Assembly (NCBI GenBank): GCA_025464045.1
Contig: JAODBQ010000365.1
Span: forward strand, 1-7,840
DNA from: Ilumatobacteraceae bacterium
GTDB taxonomy: Bacteria; Actinomycetota; Acidimicrobiia; Acidimicrobiales; Ilumatobacteraceae
DNA: 7,840 nt
Reading direction: 5' to 3'
Numbering within the stretch: the first letter of the stretch is position 1; every line of letters starts with the position of its first letter. The notes under the pieces were generated by a model, which saw only the letters and a list, made by a program, of their open reading frames with translations, was not told the origin of the DNA and made no database searches. Both the position numbers and the translations under genes were made by a program. Shown piece by piece: positions 1 to 6,765 of this stretch.

Positions 1-1522
1 GGCTGTGCAACCCGAGGAACGTCCTGGTGCCCTCCGTCTGCCACTTCTCGCTCAGCGACCGTCCGCCGCGACCAGTGATCATGTTGAACGTCGAGGTCGC
101 CATCCACTGGAAGCCGGTCGCGTAGATCAGTACGTCGAGCGGGTACTCGACGCCGTCGTGCACGACGCCGTGCTCGTTGATCCGCGTCACGCCGGTCGGG
201 GCCGTGTCGACCAGGTGGACGTTCGGCTGGTTGAACGCGGGCAGGTACTGGTCGTGGAAGGTCGGGCGCTTGCAGCCATACGGGTAGTACGGCTTGAGCG
301 CCGCGGCCGTCACCGGGTCCTCGACGATCGCGTCGACGCGAGCCCGGATCTGTTCCATGATGCGGAAGTTGGTCTCCAGCTGCTTCTGGATCAGCTCGGC
401 TGGGCTGAGTTCGCGCGTGTGCTCCTTGCGCTCCTTGAAGTCGGCGACCCTGCCGGCGAGGTAGTCGTCGTTGGCCTTCATCGCCGACCGGCCGCCAGAG
501 ATCTTGGCGAACCGCGCGCGGCGCTTGCGCGCCCAGTCCGGCTCCTGAGCCCAGGCGTCGATCTCCGCCTTCGTCGTCTCGCGCTGGTCGCGCACGTCGA
601 CGGTGGACGGCGTGCGTTGGAACACGTACAGGTCGCCGGCGACCTTGGCGAGCTCGGGCACCGCCTGCACCGCGGTCGCGCCGGTGCCGATGATGCCGAT
701 GCGCTTGCCCGCGAGGTCGACGTTGTAGTTCCAGCGTGACGTGTGGAACGCGTCGCCGCGGAACGTCTCCATCCCCTCGATCCGAGCGAGCTTGGGGCTC
801 GTCAGGATCCCGTTGGCGAGGATGACGAACCGCGACCGCATCGCGTCGCCCCGGTCGGTGCAGACGGTCCATCGTCCGGCGTCCTCGTCCCACACCGTCC
901 GCTCGACGGTGGTGTTGAACAGGCACCGGTCGTAGAACCCGAACTTCTCGGCCATCTTCTGGCAGTACTCGAGGATCTCGAAGCCCGAGGCGAACTTCAT
1001 CGAGGGCACGTACTCCATCTCCTCGAGGAGTGGGAGGTAGCTGTAAGCCTCGACGTCGCAGGCGATGCCGGGGTAGCGGTTCCAGTACCAGGTGCCGCCG
1101 ACGTCGCCGCCCTTCTCGCAGAAGCGCACGTCGTTGAAGCCGGCCTCGCGCAGCTTGTACCACAGGAGGAGCCCGGCGAACCCGGCGCCGACCACCACGA
1201 TCTCGCACTCATCGGTCAGCGGTTCGCGTGGCACCGGGTCGGCAGCGTGCACGTCCTCGAGGTACTTGCTGAACTCGCCCTCCATCGCCATGTAGTCGGC
1301 GGCGCCCCGGCGGGCCTCCTTGAACGCGCGGTACCGAGCCTGCTCCTCGGCGTCGAACGCCGCGCCCGACGGTTGCTCGGGCAGGGTCGTCAGGCGTTCG
1401 TTGTGGACGACGGCGTACCCCCCTCCGCCGGCGTTGCCGAGCTGCTTCACGGTGCGCGTGTCGAAGCTCTTCACGCCTGTCGCGGGGTCCACCCTGATCG
1501 CCGCGTGGCCCTCGTTGGTCAT
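1..1522 (-). CDS. Baeyer-Villiger-type flavin monooxygenase (C-terminus off the left edge)
   Basis: Likely a cytoplasmic class B flavoprotein monooxygenase that uses FAD, NADPH and O2 to insert oxygen next to a ketone carbonyl. I translated the minus strand from the ATG at 1522-1520; it stays open for 507 codons to the window edge. Visible motifs are an FAD-binding GAGFAG at residues 112-117, the BVMO fingerprint FxGxxxHxxxW (F254, G256, H260, W264), a second dinucleotide-binding GTGATA at 279-284, and the conserved YATGF at 467-471. The fingerprint separates it from ordinary FMOs and N-hydroxylases. About 106 residues precede the first Rossmann motif, so it belongs with the long-N-terminus BVMOs (whole protein probably near 600 residues), not the compact cyclohexanone type. 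An AGGAGG five bases upstream fixes the start. It is divergent from the transporter operon and shares its control region. The family call is firm; the substrate is unknown. Confidence 0.92.
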   Translation of the reverse strand, partial: MTNEGHAAIRVDPATGVKSFDTRTVKQLGNAGGGGYAVVHNERLTTLPEQPSGAAFDAEEQARYRAFKEARRGAADYMAMEGEFSKYLEDVHAADPVPREPLTDECEIVVVGAGFAGLLLWYKLREAGFNDVRFCEKGGDVGGTWYWNRYPGIACDVEAYSYLPLLEEMEYVPSMKFASGFEILEYCQKMAEKFGFYDRCLFNTTVERTVWDEDAGRWTVCTDRGDAMRSRFVILANGILTSPKLARIEGMETFRGDAFHTSRWNYNVDLAGKRIGIIGTGATAVQAVPELAKVAGDLYVFQRTPSTVDVRDQRETTKAEIDAWAQEPDWARKRRARFAKISGGRSAMKANDDYLAGRVADFKERKEHTRELSPAELIQKQLETNFRIMEQIRARVDAIVEDPVTAAALKPYYPYGCKRPTFHDQYLPAFNQPNVHLVDTAPTGVTRINEHGVVHDGVEYPLDVLIYATGFQWMATSTFNMITGRGGRSLSEKWQTEGTRTFLGLHS

Positions 1523-1527
1523 TGCTG

Positions 1528-1533
1528 CCTCCT
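1528..1533 (-). promoter_or_regulatory. Strong ribosome binding site of the BVMO gene
   Basis: On the minus strand this reads AGGAGG, a perfect Shine-Dalgarno core, five bases before the ATG at 1522-1520. The frame stays open further upstream, so this site decides the start codon. Confidence 0.8.
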
Positions 1534-1613
1534 GACGGAACGATGGCGGCGGCGCCGTCCCCTGCGCCAGAGCAGCGCGCGGCACCGTCGAGCGCCAGCA
1601 CGGCGCAAACGAC

Positions 1614-1642
1614 ATTGTGGACCAGTTCGCTTGGCTTGACAA
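1614..1642 (-). promoter_or_regulatory. Candidate leftward promoter for the BVMO gene
   Basis: Read on the minus strand, TTGTCA (1642-1637) matches the -35 consensus at five of six bases. It is followed by 17 bases and then CACAAT (1619-1614), four of six matches to the -10 consensus. Transcription would start near 1607 and leave a leader of about 85 bases. The -35 box overlaps that of the opposing promoter by five bases. This is pattern matching only. Confidence 0.4.
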
Positions 1643-1663
1643 ATCGATCTAGGCGACTAGAGT
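1636..1663 (+). promoter_or_regulatory. Candidate rightward promoter for the transporter operon
   Basis: A perfect -35 hexamer TTGACA (1636-1641) is followed by 16 bases and TAGAGT (1658-1663), a good actinobacterial -10 (TAnnnT). It sits in a locally AT-richer patch of otherwise very GC-rich DNA. The predicted start near 1670 gives a leader of about 170 bases before the GTG at 1843. Confidence 0.55.
1648..1661. promoter_or_regulatory. Inverted repeat, possible repressor operator
   Basis: The arms TCTAG (1648-1652) and CTAGA (1657-1661) are exact reverse complements around the four bases GCGA. The repeat occupies the spacer and most of the -10 box of the rightward promoter, where a bound dimeric repressor would block RNA polymerase. 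CTAG is rare in GC-rich DNA, so two copies here are notable. No regulator gene lies in the window to pair with it. Confidence 0.4.
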
Positions 1664-1707
1664 GCAGGAAACCGCTGGGGGTGGTTGTCGAGCGCCGACG
1701 GAACGAT

Positions 1708-1722
1708 CGGGCCGACGGCCCG
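1708..1722 (+). other. GC hairpin in the transporter operon leader
   Basis: Arms CGGGCC (1708-1713) and GGCCCG (1717-1722) enclose the triplet GAC, giving a six-pair all-GC stem in the predicted leader. A ten-base palindrome CGAGGCCTCG follows at 1745-1754. Neither has a U tract. In DNA this rich in G+C, short stems are expected by chance, so a regulatory role is only a possibility. Confidence 0.25.
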
Positions 1723-1842
1723 GACGGTGCGAGGTGTGAGGGCGCGAGGCCTCGGCCGCGAAGCCCGACTGAGCAGTGCACACACAACCGGCGATCCGAG
1801 GACTGACTCGTTCGCCGGCACACGAAGACAACAGGGGGATCG

Positions 1843-3183
1843 GTGACAGTTCGTCACAGCAAGTCCTTGAGGCTTGCGTTCTTGGCCACAGCGACGTTGA
1901 TGGTGGCCGCATGCGGCAGCAGCTCGACGTCGAAGACCACCACAGCGGCCACCGCTGCGGCGACCACGGCAGCCGGCAGCACCGCCGCCGCGAGCACCGT
2001 GGCGAGCACGGCGGCCGCGGCCGTCGCCGGCGGCAGCACGACCACCGCGGCGAGTGCCGCGGGCACCGCAGGTGGGACGGCAGGGCCAGCGAGCGGCAAG
2101 CCGTTCATCATCGGCATCAACGCCGATACGACCGGTCCGGGCGCGCCGTACAGCGTCCCCGCGTTCAAGACTGTGCAGAGCACGGTCGACCTGGTGAACA
2201 GCCAGGGCGGCGTGCTCGGACGTCCGCTGAAGCTCGTACAGGGGAACGACGAGAGCGACGCGACGAAGACGCCCGCGGTGCTCGCCCAGCTGAAGGACAA
2301 GGGCGCGATCTTCCTCCTCAGCCAGCAGGGCGCCGCCACCCCGAACGCGCTGATCCAGTCGACGGGGCTGCCGTTCATGACCGTCACGGGCGTGACGGCC
2401 GACGCGGCGATGCCGCCGAACAACACCTACGGCTTCGTGATCGCGAACCCGCTCACGCAGTGGGCGCCGACGTTCTGTGCGTCGTTCAAGGCCGCGAACG
2501 TCAAGAAGGTGGCGATCCTCGCCGAGGACTCGGCCACCATCAAGTACCTCAACGGCGTGCTGTTGAAGACGATGAACAACTGCGTCGAGATCGTGGCGCA
2601 GGAGGTCGCTCCGATCAACTCGTCGGATCTCACCGCTCCGATCAGCCGGATCAAGGGCGACGGCGCCGACGCCGTCTGGGTCACGAGCAGCGGCGGCCCG
2701 TTCGAGGTGCTGGCGTTCAACACGCTGGCACAGCTGATGCCGAGCGTGCAGAAGTTCACGCTGGCCAGCATCGCCAACGAGCCCGACATCTGGAAGCTCG
2801 CCAACAAGGGCGCATTGAACGGTGTCGTCGGGCTCGGCAGCCTCAACGACGCCAACGTCCAGACGCAGAAGCTGCGAGAGATCCTCAAGGCCGACCGCGG
2901 CGCCGACTTCGTGCCGACGGCCTTCGATGCGCAGGCCTACGACGCCGTGATGATCATCAAGTACGCGATCGAGCACGCCAACGGCGACACGAGCCCACAG
3001 GCGCTCGTGGCCTCGATGGAGACGATGAGTGCCTACCCGGCGAGCTTCGGCGCACCGGGGTACACGCTCAGCTTCTCACCGACCAAGCACACCGCGTTCT
3101 CCGGCGAGTGCGGGATCGTGATGGTGCAGTTCGACCAGACGAACACGCCCAAGGCGTGGCCGGTCTACCAGCCGAGCTGCTAG
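1843..3183 (+). CDS. ABC transporter substrate-binding lipoprotein, LivK / Peripla_BP_6 type
   Basis: This is the ligand receptor of the importer, exported and lipid-anchored outside the membrane. The 446-residue product starts with a positively charged n-region and hydrophobic core, then the lipobox VAAC with lipidated Cys24. Residues 26-85 are a flexible Ala/Thr/Ser/Gly linker. The binding domain starts near residue 86 (KPFIIGI) and shows the family pattern of a TTGPGAP loop, VNSQGGVLGRPL, and the second-lobe strand KKVAIL. Four further cysteines (212, 247, 423 and the C-terminal 446) could form two disulfides; this is inference. GTG at 1843 is the only usual start codon after an in-frame TGA at 1804-1806, and it has a GGGGG tract four bases upstream. 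It is the first gene of the operon and ends 13 bases before the LivH-type permease. LivK-type receptors bind amino acids, amides, urea or aromatic acids, so the ligand is open. Confidence 0.93.
   Translation: MTVRHSKSLRLAFLATATLMVAACGSSSTSKTTTAATAAATTAAGSTAAASTVASTAAAAVAGGSTTTAASAAGTAGGTAGPASGKPFIIGINADTTGPGAPYSVPAFKTVQSTVDLVNSQGGVLGRPLKLVQGNDESDATKTPAVLAQLKDKGAIFLLSQQGAATPNALIQSTGLPFMTVTGVTADAAMPPNNTYGFVIANPLTQWAPTFCASFKAANVKKVAILAEDSATIKYLNGVLLKTMNNCVEIVAQEVAPINSSDLTAPISRIKGDGADAVWVTSSGGPFEVLAFNTLAQLMPSVQKFTLASIANEPDIWKLANKGALNGVVGLGSLNDANVQTQKLREILKADRGADFVPTAFDAQAYDAVMIIKYAIEHANGDTSPQALVASMETMSAYPASFGAPGYTLSFSPTKHTAFSGECGIVMVQFDQTNTPKAWPVYQPSC
1918..2097 (+). repeat. Low-complexity Ala/Thr/Ser linker coding tract
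   Basis: Codons 26-85 of the lipoprotein encode almost only Ala, Thr, Ser and Gly, with scattered Val, one Lys and one Pro. The DNA is correspondingly repetitive, with recurring GCGAGCAC, GGCAGCAC and ACCACC units, including two GCGAGCAC copies with a 12-base period. The tract tethers the binding domain to the lipid anchor and is probably length-variable between strains through slippage. Confidence 0.7.
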
Positions 3184-3196
3184 GCGGAGCGGCCGG

Positions 3197-4072
3197 ATGG
3201 ATCAACCACAACTGTGGGTGTCAGCGCTGACCCAGGGCTCGTTCTTCGGGCTCCTGGGTCTGGCGTACTACCTCGTGCTCATCGGCGCCGGCTTCTTCAA
3301 CATCGCCGTCGGTGCATATGCCAGCCTGGCCGGCCTGCTGACGTCGTGGCTGGTCGTCGAGAAGGACTTCTCGCTCTGGCCGGCCATCGCGATTGCGTTG
3401 GCCGTGACGGTGGTCGTGGCCGGCGCGACGGAGCTGCTCGTGGTCCGTCCGGTCCAGCGTCGAGGTCGGGGCAGTGAGCTCGCCGCGCTCGTCTCGGTCA
3501 CGGCCCTGCTGTTCGTCATCGCCCAGTTCGCCGGGTTCGAGTTCGGGTACACGACGCTGCCCGGTCAACAGTTGCTCGACATCGAACCGGTCCAGATCGG
3601 CGGTGCGATCATCACCGCCAACGCGCTGATCATGATCGTGCTGACGTTCGCGATCTTCCTGCTGCTCGCCATGCTGATCCGGACCACACGGGCCGGTCGT
3701 CTCCTGCGCGCGGTCGGTGACAGCAACCCGGTCGCCAACATGCTCGGGCTGCCTGTGCACAGGGTCCGGCTCATCGCGTTCCTGCTGTGCGGACTGCTGG
3801 CCGGCGTCGCCGGTCTGCTGTTCTCGTCGCAGGCCGGCGTGAGCTCCTCGAGCGGACTCGGCTGGGCGATCTCCGGCTTCCTCGCCGTCGTCATCGGTGG
3901 GGCCGGCAACATCATCGGGCCACTCATCGGCGGCATCGTCCTCGGGATGCTGCAGATCTTCGTGCCGTACTACTGGGGCGGCAACGCCACCAACATCGTG
4001 CTGCTCGTCGTGGCCGCCGCGTTCTTCTCGCTCCGGCCACAGGGAGCCTTCGCGCAGCGGGTGCGCGTATGA
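3197..4072 (+). CDS. livH: Branched-chain-amino-acid-type ABC permease, LivH family
   Basis: Inner-membrane subunit, 291 residues, the usual LivH length, forming the translocation pore with the LivM-type partner. It is hydrophobic throughout, with several predicted helices. The N-terminus (TQGSFFGLLGLAYYLVLIGAGFF) is the typical first helix of the family. The cytoplasmic coupling loop that contacts the ATPases is recognisable at about residues 163-185 (TTRAGRLLRAVGDSNPVANMLGLP), and the family GG-A-G-N-x-x-G-P motif is at 234-242. The ATG at 3197 has GGAG seven bases upstream and lies 13 bases after the lipoprotein stop. Its TGA overlaps the next start as ATGA, which indicates translational coupling. 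The symbol denotes the family; leucine transport is not implied. Confidence 0.93.
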   Translation: MDQPQLWVSALTQGSFFGLLGLAYYLVLIGAGFFNIAVGAYASLAGLLTSWLVVEKDFSLWPAIAIALAVTVVVAGATELLVVRPVQRRGRGSELAALVSVTALLFVIAQFAGFEFGYTTLPGQQLLDIEPVQIGGAIITANALIMIVLTFAIFLLLAMLIRTTRAGRLLRAVGDSNPVANMLGLPVHRVRLIAFLLCGLLAGVAGLLFSSQAGVSSSSGLGWAISGFLAVVIGGAGNIIGPLIGGIVLGMLQIFVPYYWGGNATNIVLLVVAAAFFSLRPQGAFAQRVRV

Positions 4073-5187
4073 GCACCGAGGTGTCGCCGGAGCACTCGCG
4101 TGCGGCGACGCCGGGACCGTTGACGCCCGCGCCTGCCCCGAGCGCGGCGCCGAACCCGAGCGCCGGACGGGAATCGGCACGGCGCAGCGGTGTGCACGAC
4201 AAGGGTTCGCTGATGGTCGCCGTGGTCATCGGCGCGCTGCTGATCGTGTGGGCCGGCAACAACAGCTACCGGTACAGCCTCGTGCAGACAGCGGCGCTCT
4301 ACGCGCTGATCGGCGTCGGCGTGTACATCCCGTTCGTGATGGGCGGATCGCTGTCACTGGCCTATGCGGCGTATGCCTCGATCGGCGGCTACTCGGTAGC
4401 GCTGATCGCCAGCAAGACGTCGCTGCCCGTGTGGCTCGGCTGGTTCATCGGCGCGGCGGCCTCCGCCGTCGCCGCGGTGATCCTCGGCCAGCTGACGCGC
4501 CGCCTCGCCGGGCTGTACCTCGCGTGCATCACGTTCCTGTTCGCGCAGGCGTTCCAGTCGTGGCTGAACAGCGCATCCGGGATCACGGGCGGGCAGTCCG
4601 GCATCGGCGGCTTCCGGGCGACGTCGATCTTCGGTTGGGTGCCGCACCATCGGGCGCAGATCGTGATGGCCGTGGTGCTCGTCATCGCCGTCGGGTACGC
4701 GGTCGATCGGATGCGGCTCAGCCCGTGGGGCGTGACGTTGCGGGCGATGCGCGAGGTCCCGGCCGCGGTCGAGGCATCGGGCGTGCGCGTCTCGATGCTC
4801 AACCTGGTCGCGCTCGGCTTCGGTGCGGCCGTCGCCGCGCTCGGCGGTTCGCTGTTCACCACCGTCACCTCTGTCGTCACGCCCGGCACGTTCACGCTGA
4901 ACCTCGTGTTCCTCGCGGTGTTCATGGCGCTGCTCGGCGGCCAGGCAACGCCGTGGGGTGCGATCGCCGGTGCGGTGCTGATCGTCGAGCTGACGTTGAA
5001 CGTGCCTTCGTTGGAGACGTCGGGCAGCCTGCTGGTGGCGATCGTCGTGCTGGTCGTGATGCTCGTCGCCCCGACCGGCGTGCTCGGCATCGTCAACACC
5101 GGACGTCGTCGACTGGCGAGCGTGGTCGCCGACCGACGGCGCGCCGACACCCCCATCGATCAGAGCGACGGGGACTCGCTCGCATGA
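4069..5187 (+). CDS. livM: Branched-chain-amino-acid-type ABC permease, LivM family
   Basis: Second membrane subunit of the importer, 372 residues. The core shows the LivM signature region (PFVMGGSLSLAYAAYASIGG), the coupling loop around residues 215-239 (SPWGVTLRAMREVPAAVEASG), and GGQATPWGAIAGA from residue 290. The first 47 residues are hydrophilic and rich in Pro and Ala, and the first helix spans about 48-62. A hydrophilic Arg/Asp-rich tail follows about residue 343. I start the gene at ATG 4069 because it overlaps the upstream stop as ATGA; later starts such as ATG 4213 would drop only the disordered tail. Its own stop overlaps the LivG-type start in the same way. Conservation of the N-terminal tail is uncertain. 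Confidence 0.92.
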   Translation: MSTEVSPEHSRAATPGPLTPAPAPSAAPNPSAGRESARRSGVHDKGSLMVAVVIGALLIVWAGNNSYRYSLVQTAALYALIGVGVYIPFVMGGSLSLAYAAYASIGGYSVALIASKTSLPVWLGWFIGAAASAVAAVILGQLTRRLAGLYLACITFLFAQAFQSWLNSASGITGGQSGIGGFRATSIFGWVPHHRAQIVMAVVLVIAVGYAVDRMRLSPWGVTLRAMREVPAAVEASGVRVSMLNLVALGFGAAVAALGGSLFTTVTSVVTPGTFTLNLVFLAVFMALLGGQATPWGAIAGAVLIVELTLNVPSLETSGSLLVAIVVLVVMLVAPTGVLGIVNTGRRRLASVVADRRRADTPIDQSDGDSLA

Positions 5188-6056
5188 CCGCCGGCGACGT
5201 CCTCCTCTCCGGCCGCGGCATCTCCAAGCGCTACGGCGGCGTCGTCGCCGTCGACAGCGTCGACGTGGACGTGGCAGCGGGCGAGATCCTCGGGCTCGTC
5301 GGGCCGAACGGCGCCGGGAAGACGACGCTCGTCGACCTGATCTGTGGCGCCCAGGAAGCGGACGCGGGCACGCTCAGCCTGCAGGGACGACCGCTCGACG
5401 GACCGTCCTCGCGGCGCGCCCATCGCGGCCTGGCACGCACGTTCCAGCACCCGCAGCTGGCGTTGTCGTTGACCGTCGCCGAGAACCTGCAGGTCGGGCG
5501 GGCAGCCCGGCGCAACTCGCGCTTCGGCCGGATGATCGTCAGTGGCCTCGCCGGGATCTTCCGGACCGAGCCCGCCGATGACCTGCGCGACATCGAGACC
5601 GTCGCCGCCGAGCTGGGGATCACCCGTCTCGAGCGGCGGGCCGACGCACTGACCCTCGGCGAGCAGCGGCTCGTGGAGGTCGGACGCGCGCTGTGCCAGG
5701 AACCGCTCGTGCTCCTGCTCGACGAGCCCTTCGCAGGTTCGGACGCGGAGAGCCTCGCCGGCATCGCCGACATCATCCGTTCGGTCCGCGACCGCGGGCA
5801 CGGGGTGATCCTCGTCGACCACAACGTCGACCTGGTCGCCTCGCTCGTCGACCGGATGATGCTGCTCGAGTCGGGACGCGTGGCCTTCGTCGGCACCGCC
5901 GAGGAGTGCCTCGCCAGCGACGAGATGCGCCGGGTCTACTTCGGCGCCGCCGACGACGGTCGCGACCATGGCGTCCTCAGGCGGACCGCCGAAGCTGTGA
6001 CGCCGTCGAACGCCGGTCCGACCGCGTCTGGTGCGCAGGTGGCCGCCGATGCATGA
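5184..6056 (+). CDS. livG: ABC transporter ATP-binding protein, LivG family
   Basis: Cytoplasmic ATPase subunit, 290 residues, pairing with the LivF-type ATPase to drive import. Walker A is GPNGAGKTT at 40-48, the Q-loop glutamine is Q88, Walker B ends in D180-E181 (LVLLLDEP), and the switch histidine is H213 (ILVDHN). The signature motif is LTLGEQ at 156-161 instead of LSGGQ; a non-canonical signature is usual for LivG (E. coli has a similar LAYGDQ form). The segment at about 106-133 is the insertion typical of LivG. The C-terminus extends some 35 residues past the usual end of about 255, with a low-complexity Ala/Thr/Ser tail. The start ATG overlaps the LivM stop as ATGA. Confidence 0.94.
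   Translation: MTAGDVLLSGRGISKRYGGVVAVDSVDVDVAAGEILGLVGPNGAGKTTLVDLICGAQEADAGTLSLQGRPLDGPSSRRAHRGLARTFQHPQLALSLTVAENLQVGRAARRNSRFGRMIVSGLAGIFRTEPADDLRDIETVAAELGITRLERRADALTLGEQRLVEVGRALCQEPLVLLLDEPFAGSDAESLAGIADIIRSVRDRGHGVILVDHNVDLVASLVDRMMLLESGRVAFVGTAEECLASDEMRRVYFGAADDGRDHGVLRRTAEAVTPSNAGPTASGAQVAADA
6037..6042 (+). promoter_or_regulatory. Ribosome binding site deciding the LivF start
   Basis: AGGTGG lies six bases before the ATG at 6049, inside the end of the LivG gene. An in-frame GTG at 6031 would give six extra residues but leaves no good Shine-Dalgarno at the right distance, and the ATG start matches the family N-terminus better. Confidence 0.6.
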
Positions 6057-6765
6057 CTTGGCGATCACCGACCTCACCGTGCGCTACGGCCGGGCGACGG
6101 CTGTCGACCGCCTCGGCATCACCGTCGGCGGCGGCGCGGTGACGTGCATCCTCGGACCGAACGGGGCCGGCAAGAGCAGCGTGATCCTCGCGGCCTACGG
6201 CGCCGTGCGGTCCGCCGGTTCGATCGTGCTCGACGGCACGGAGATCGGCGGCCACACGTCGGTGGCTCGGGCGCGGCGTGGCCTGGCGATCGTGCCGCAG
6301 GGACGCCAGCTGTTCCTCAAGCTGACCGTCCGCGACAACCTGCAGGTCTACGCGGACATGCTGAAGGTGCCGAACGGGGCGGTCGACGCAGCCCTCGATC
6401 GCTTCCCGATCCTGCGTCAACGGGCCAGGAGCCTGGCCGGCGTGCTCAGCGGCGGCGAGCAGCAGATGCTCGTCGTCTCACGGGCGTTGATGCTGGAGCC
6501 GTCGGCGATCCTGCTCGACGAGATCATGACGGGCCTCGCGCCACGCATCGTCGACTCGCTCGCCGAGGTCGTGCGCGAGCTGAGCGCCGCCGGCATCGCC
6601 GTGCTGATGGCGGAGCCGTCGATCCACGCAGTCCGCGGGATCATCGACCGCGGCTACGTGATCGTGCGCGGTCGCGTCGTCGACCAGACCGAGGACGGTG
6701 GGCTCGACCTCGACGAGCGCTACCAGCAGGCGATGGGCCTACGGCGCACGGCGGTGCCGTCGTGA
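6049..6765 (+). CDS. livF: ABC transporter ATP-binding protein, LivF family
   Basis: Second ATPase subunit, 238 residues from the ATG at 6049, the usual LivF length. Walker A is GPNGAGKSS at 36-44, the Q-loop is VPQGR with Q84, the canonical signature LSGGEQQ is at 133-139, and Walker B ends in D157-E158. Two positions are unusual: the residues after Walker B read DEIMTGLAP where LivF proteins usually have DEPSLGLAP, and the switch position usually seen as VEQN reads AEPS, placing Pro190 where Gln or His is expected. The reading frame is intact and the rest is well conserved, so it is probably functional with one degenerate site. It overlaps the LivG gene by eight bases, and its stop overlaps the next start as GTGA. 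Confidence 0.94.
   Translation: MHDLAITDLTVRYGRATAVDRLGITVGGGAVTCILGPNGAGKSSVILAAYGAVRSAGSIVLDGTEIGGHTSVARARRGLAIVPQGRQLFLKLTVRDNLQVYADMLKVPNGAVDAALDRFPILRQRARSLAGVLSGGEQQMLVVSRALMLEPSAILLDEIMTGLAPRIVDSLAEVVRELSAAGIAVLMAEPSIHAVRGIIDRGYVIVRGRVVDQTEDGGLDLDERYQQAMGLRRTAVPS

Larger units (their letters stand above)
1523..1842. other. Divergent intergenic control region
   Basis: This 320-base gap separates the minus-strand monooxygenase from the plus-strand transporter operon. I see no credible gene in it. It carries two outward-facing promoter candidates near 1614-1663, an inverted repeat inside the rightward one, and then a leader of roughly 170 bases before the lipoprotein start. The leader holds GC-rich inverted repeats (1708-1722 and 1745-1754). 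No known riboswitch or T-box signature was recognised. A GGGGG tract at 1834-1838 serves as the likely ribosome binding site of the lipoprotein gene. Confidence 0.75.

Noticed and set aside
5..1639. Long plus-strand open frames (5-739 and 743-1639) covering the left end
   Set aside because: They lie antisense to the monooxygenase, whose minus-strand translation shows FAD motifs and the BVMO fingerprint. The plus-strand products are Arg/Val/Leu/Gly-rich with no recognisable motif, as expected of shadows in GC-rich DNA.
1657..2976. Minus-strand frame of 439 codons opposite the lipoprotein gene
   Set aside because: The composition is Arg/Gly/Ala-rich low complexity with no domain. The opposite strand encodes a convincing lipoprotein with signal peptide and binding-domain motifs.
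1776..3230. Plus-strand frame of 484 codons overlapping the lipoprotein gene in another frame
   Set aside because: The product is dominated by Arg, His, Gly and Asp without structure. It is an out-of-frame shadow.
3787..4068. Upstream extension of the LivM frame back to 3787
   Set aside because: It overlaps the conserved C-terminal third of LivH and encodes an Arg-rich shadow. The ATGA overlap at 4069 marks the true start.
3897..5183. Upstream extension of the LivG frame back to 3897
   Set aside because: The frame is open across the LivM gene but encodes Arg-rich nonsense there. The LivG family N-terminus begins at the ATG at 5184, which overlaps the LivM stop as ATGA.
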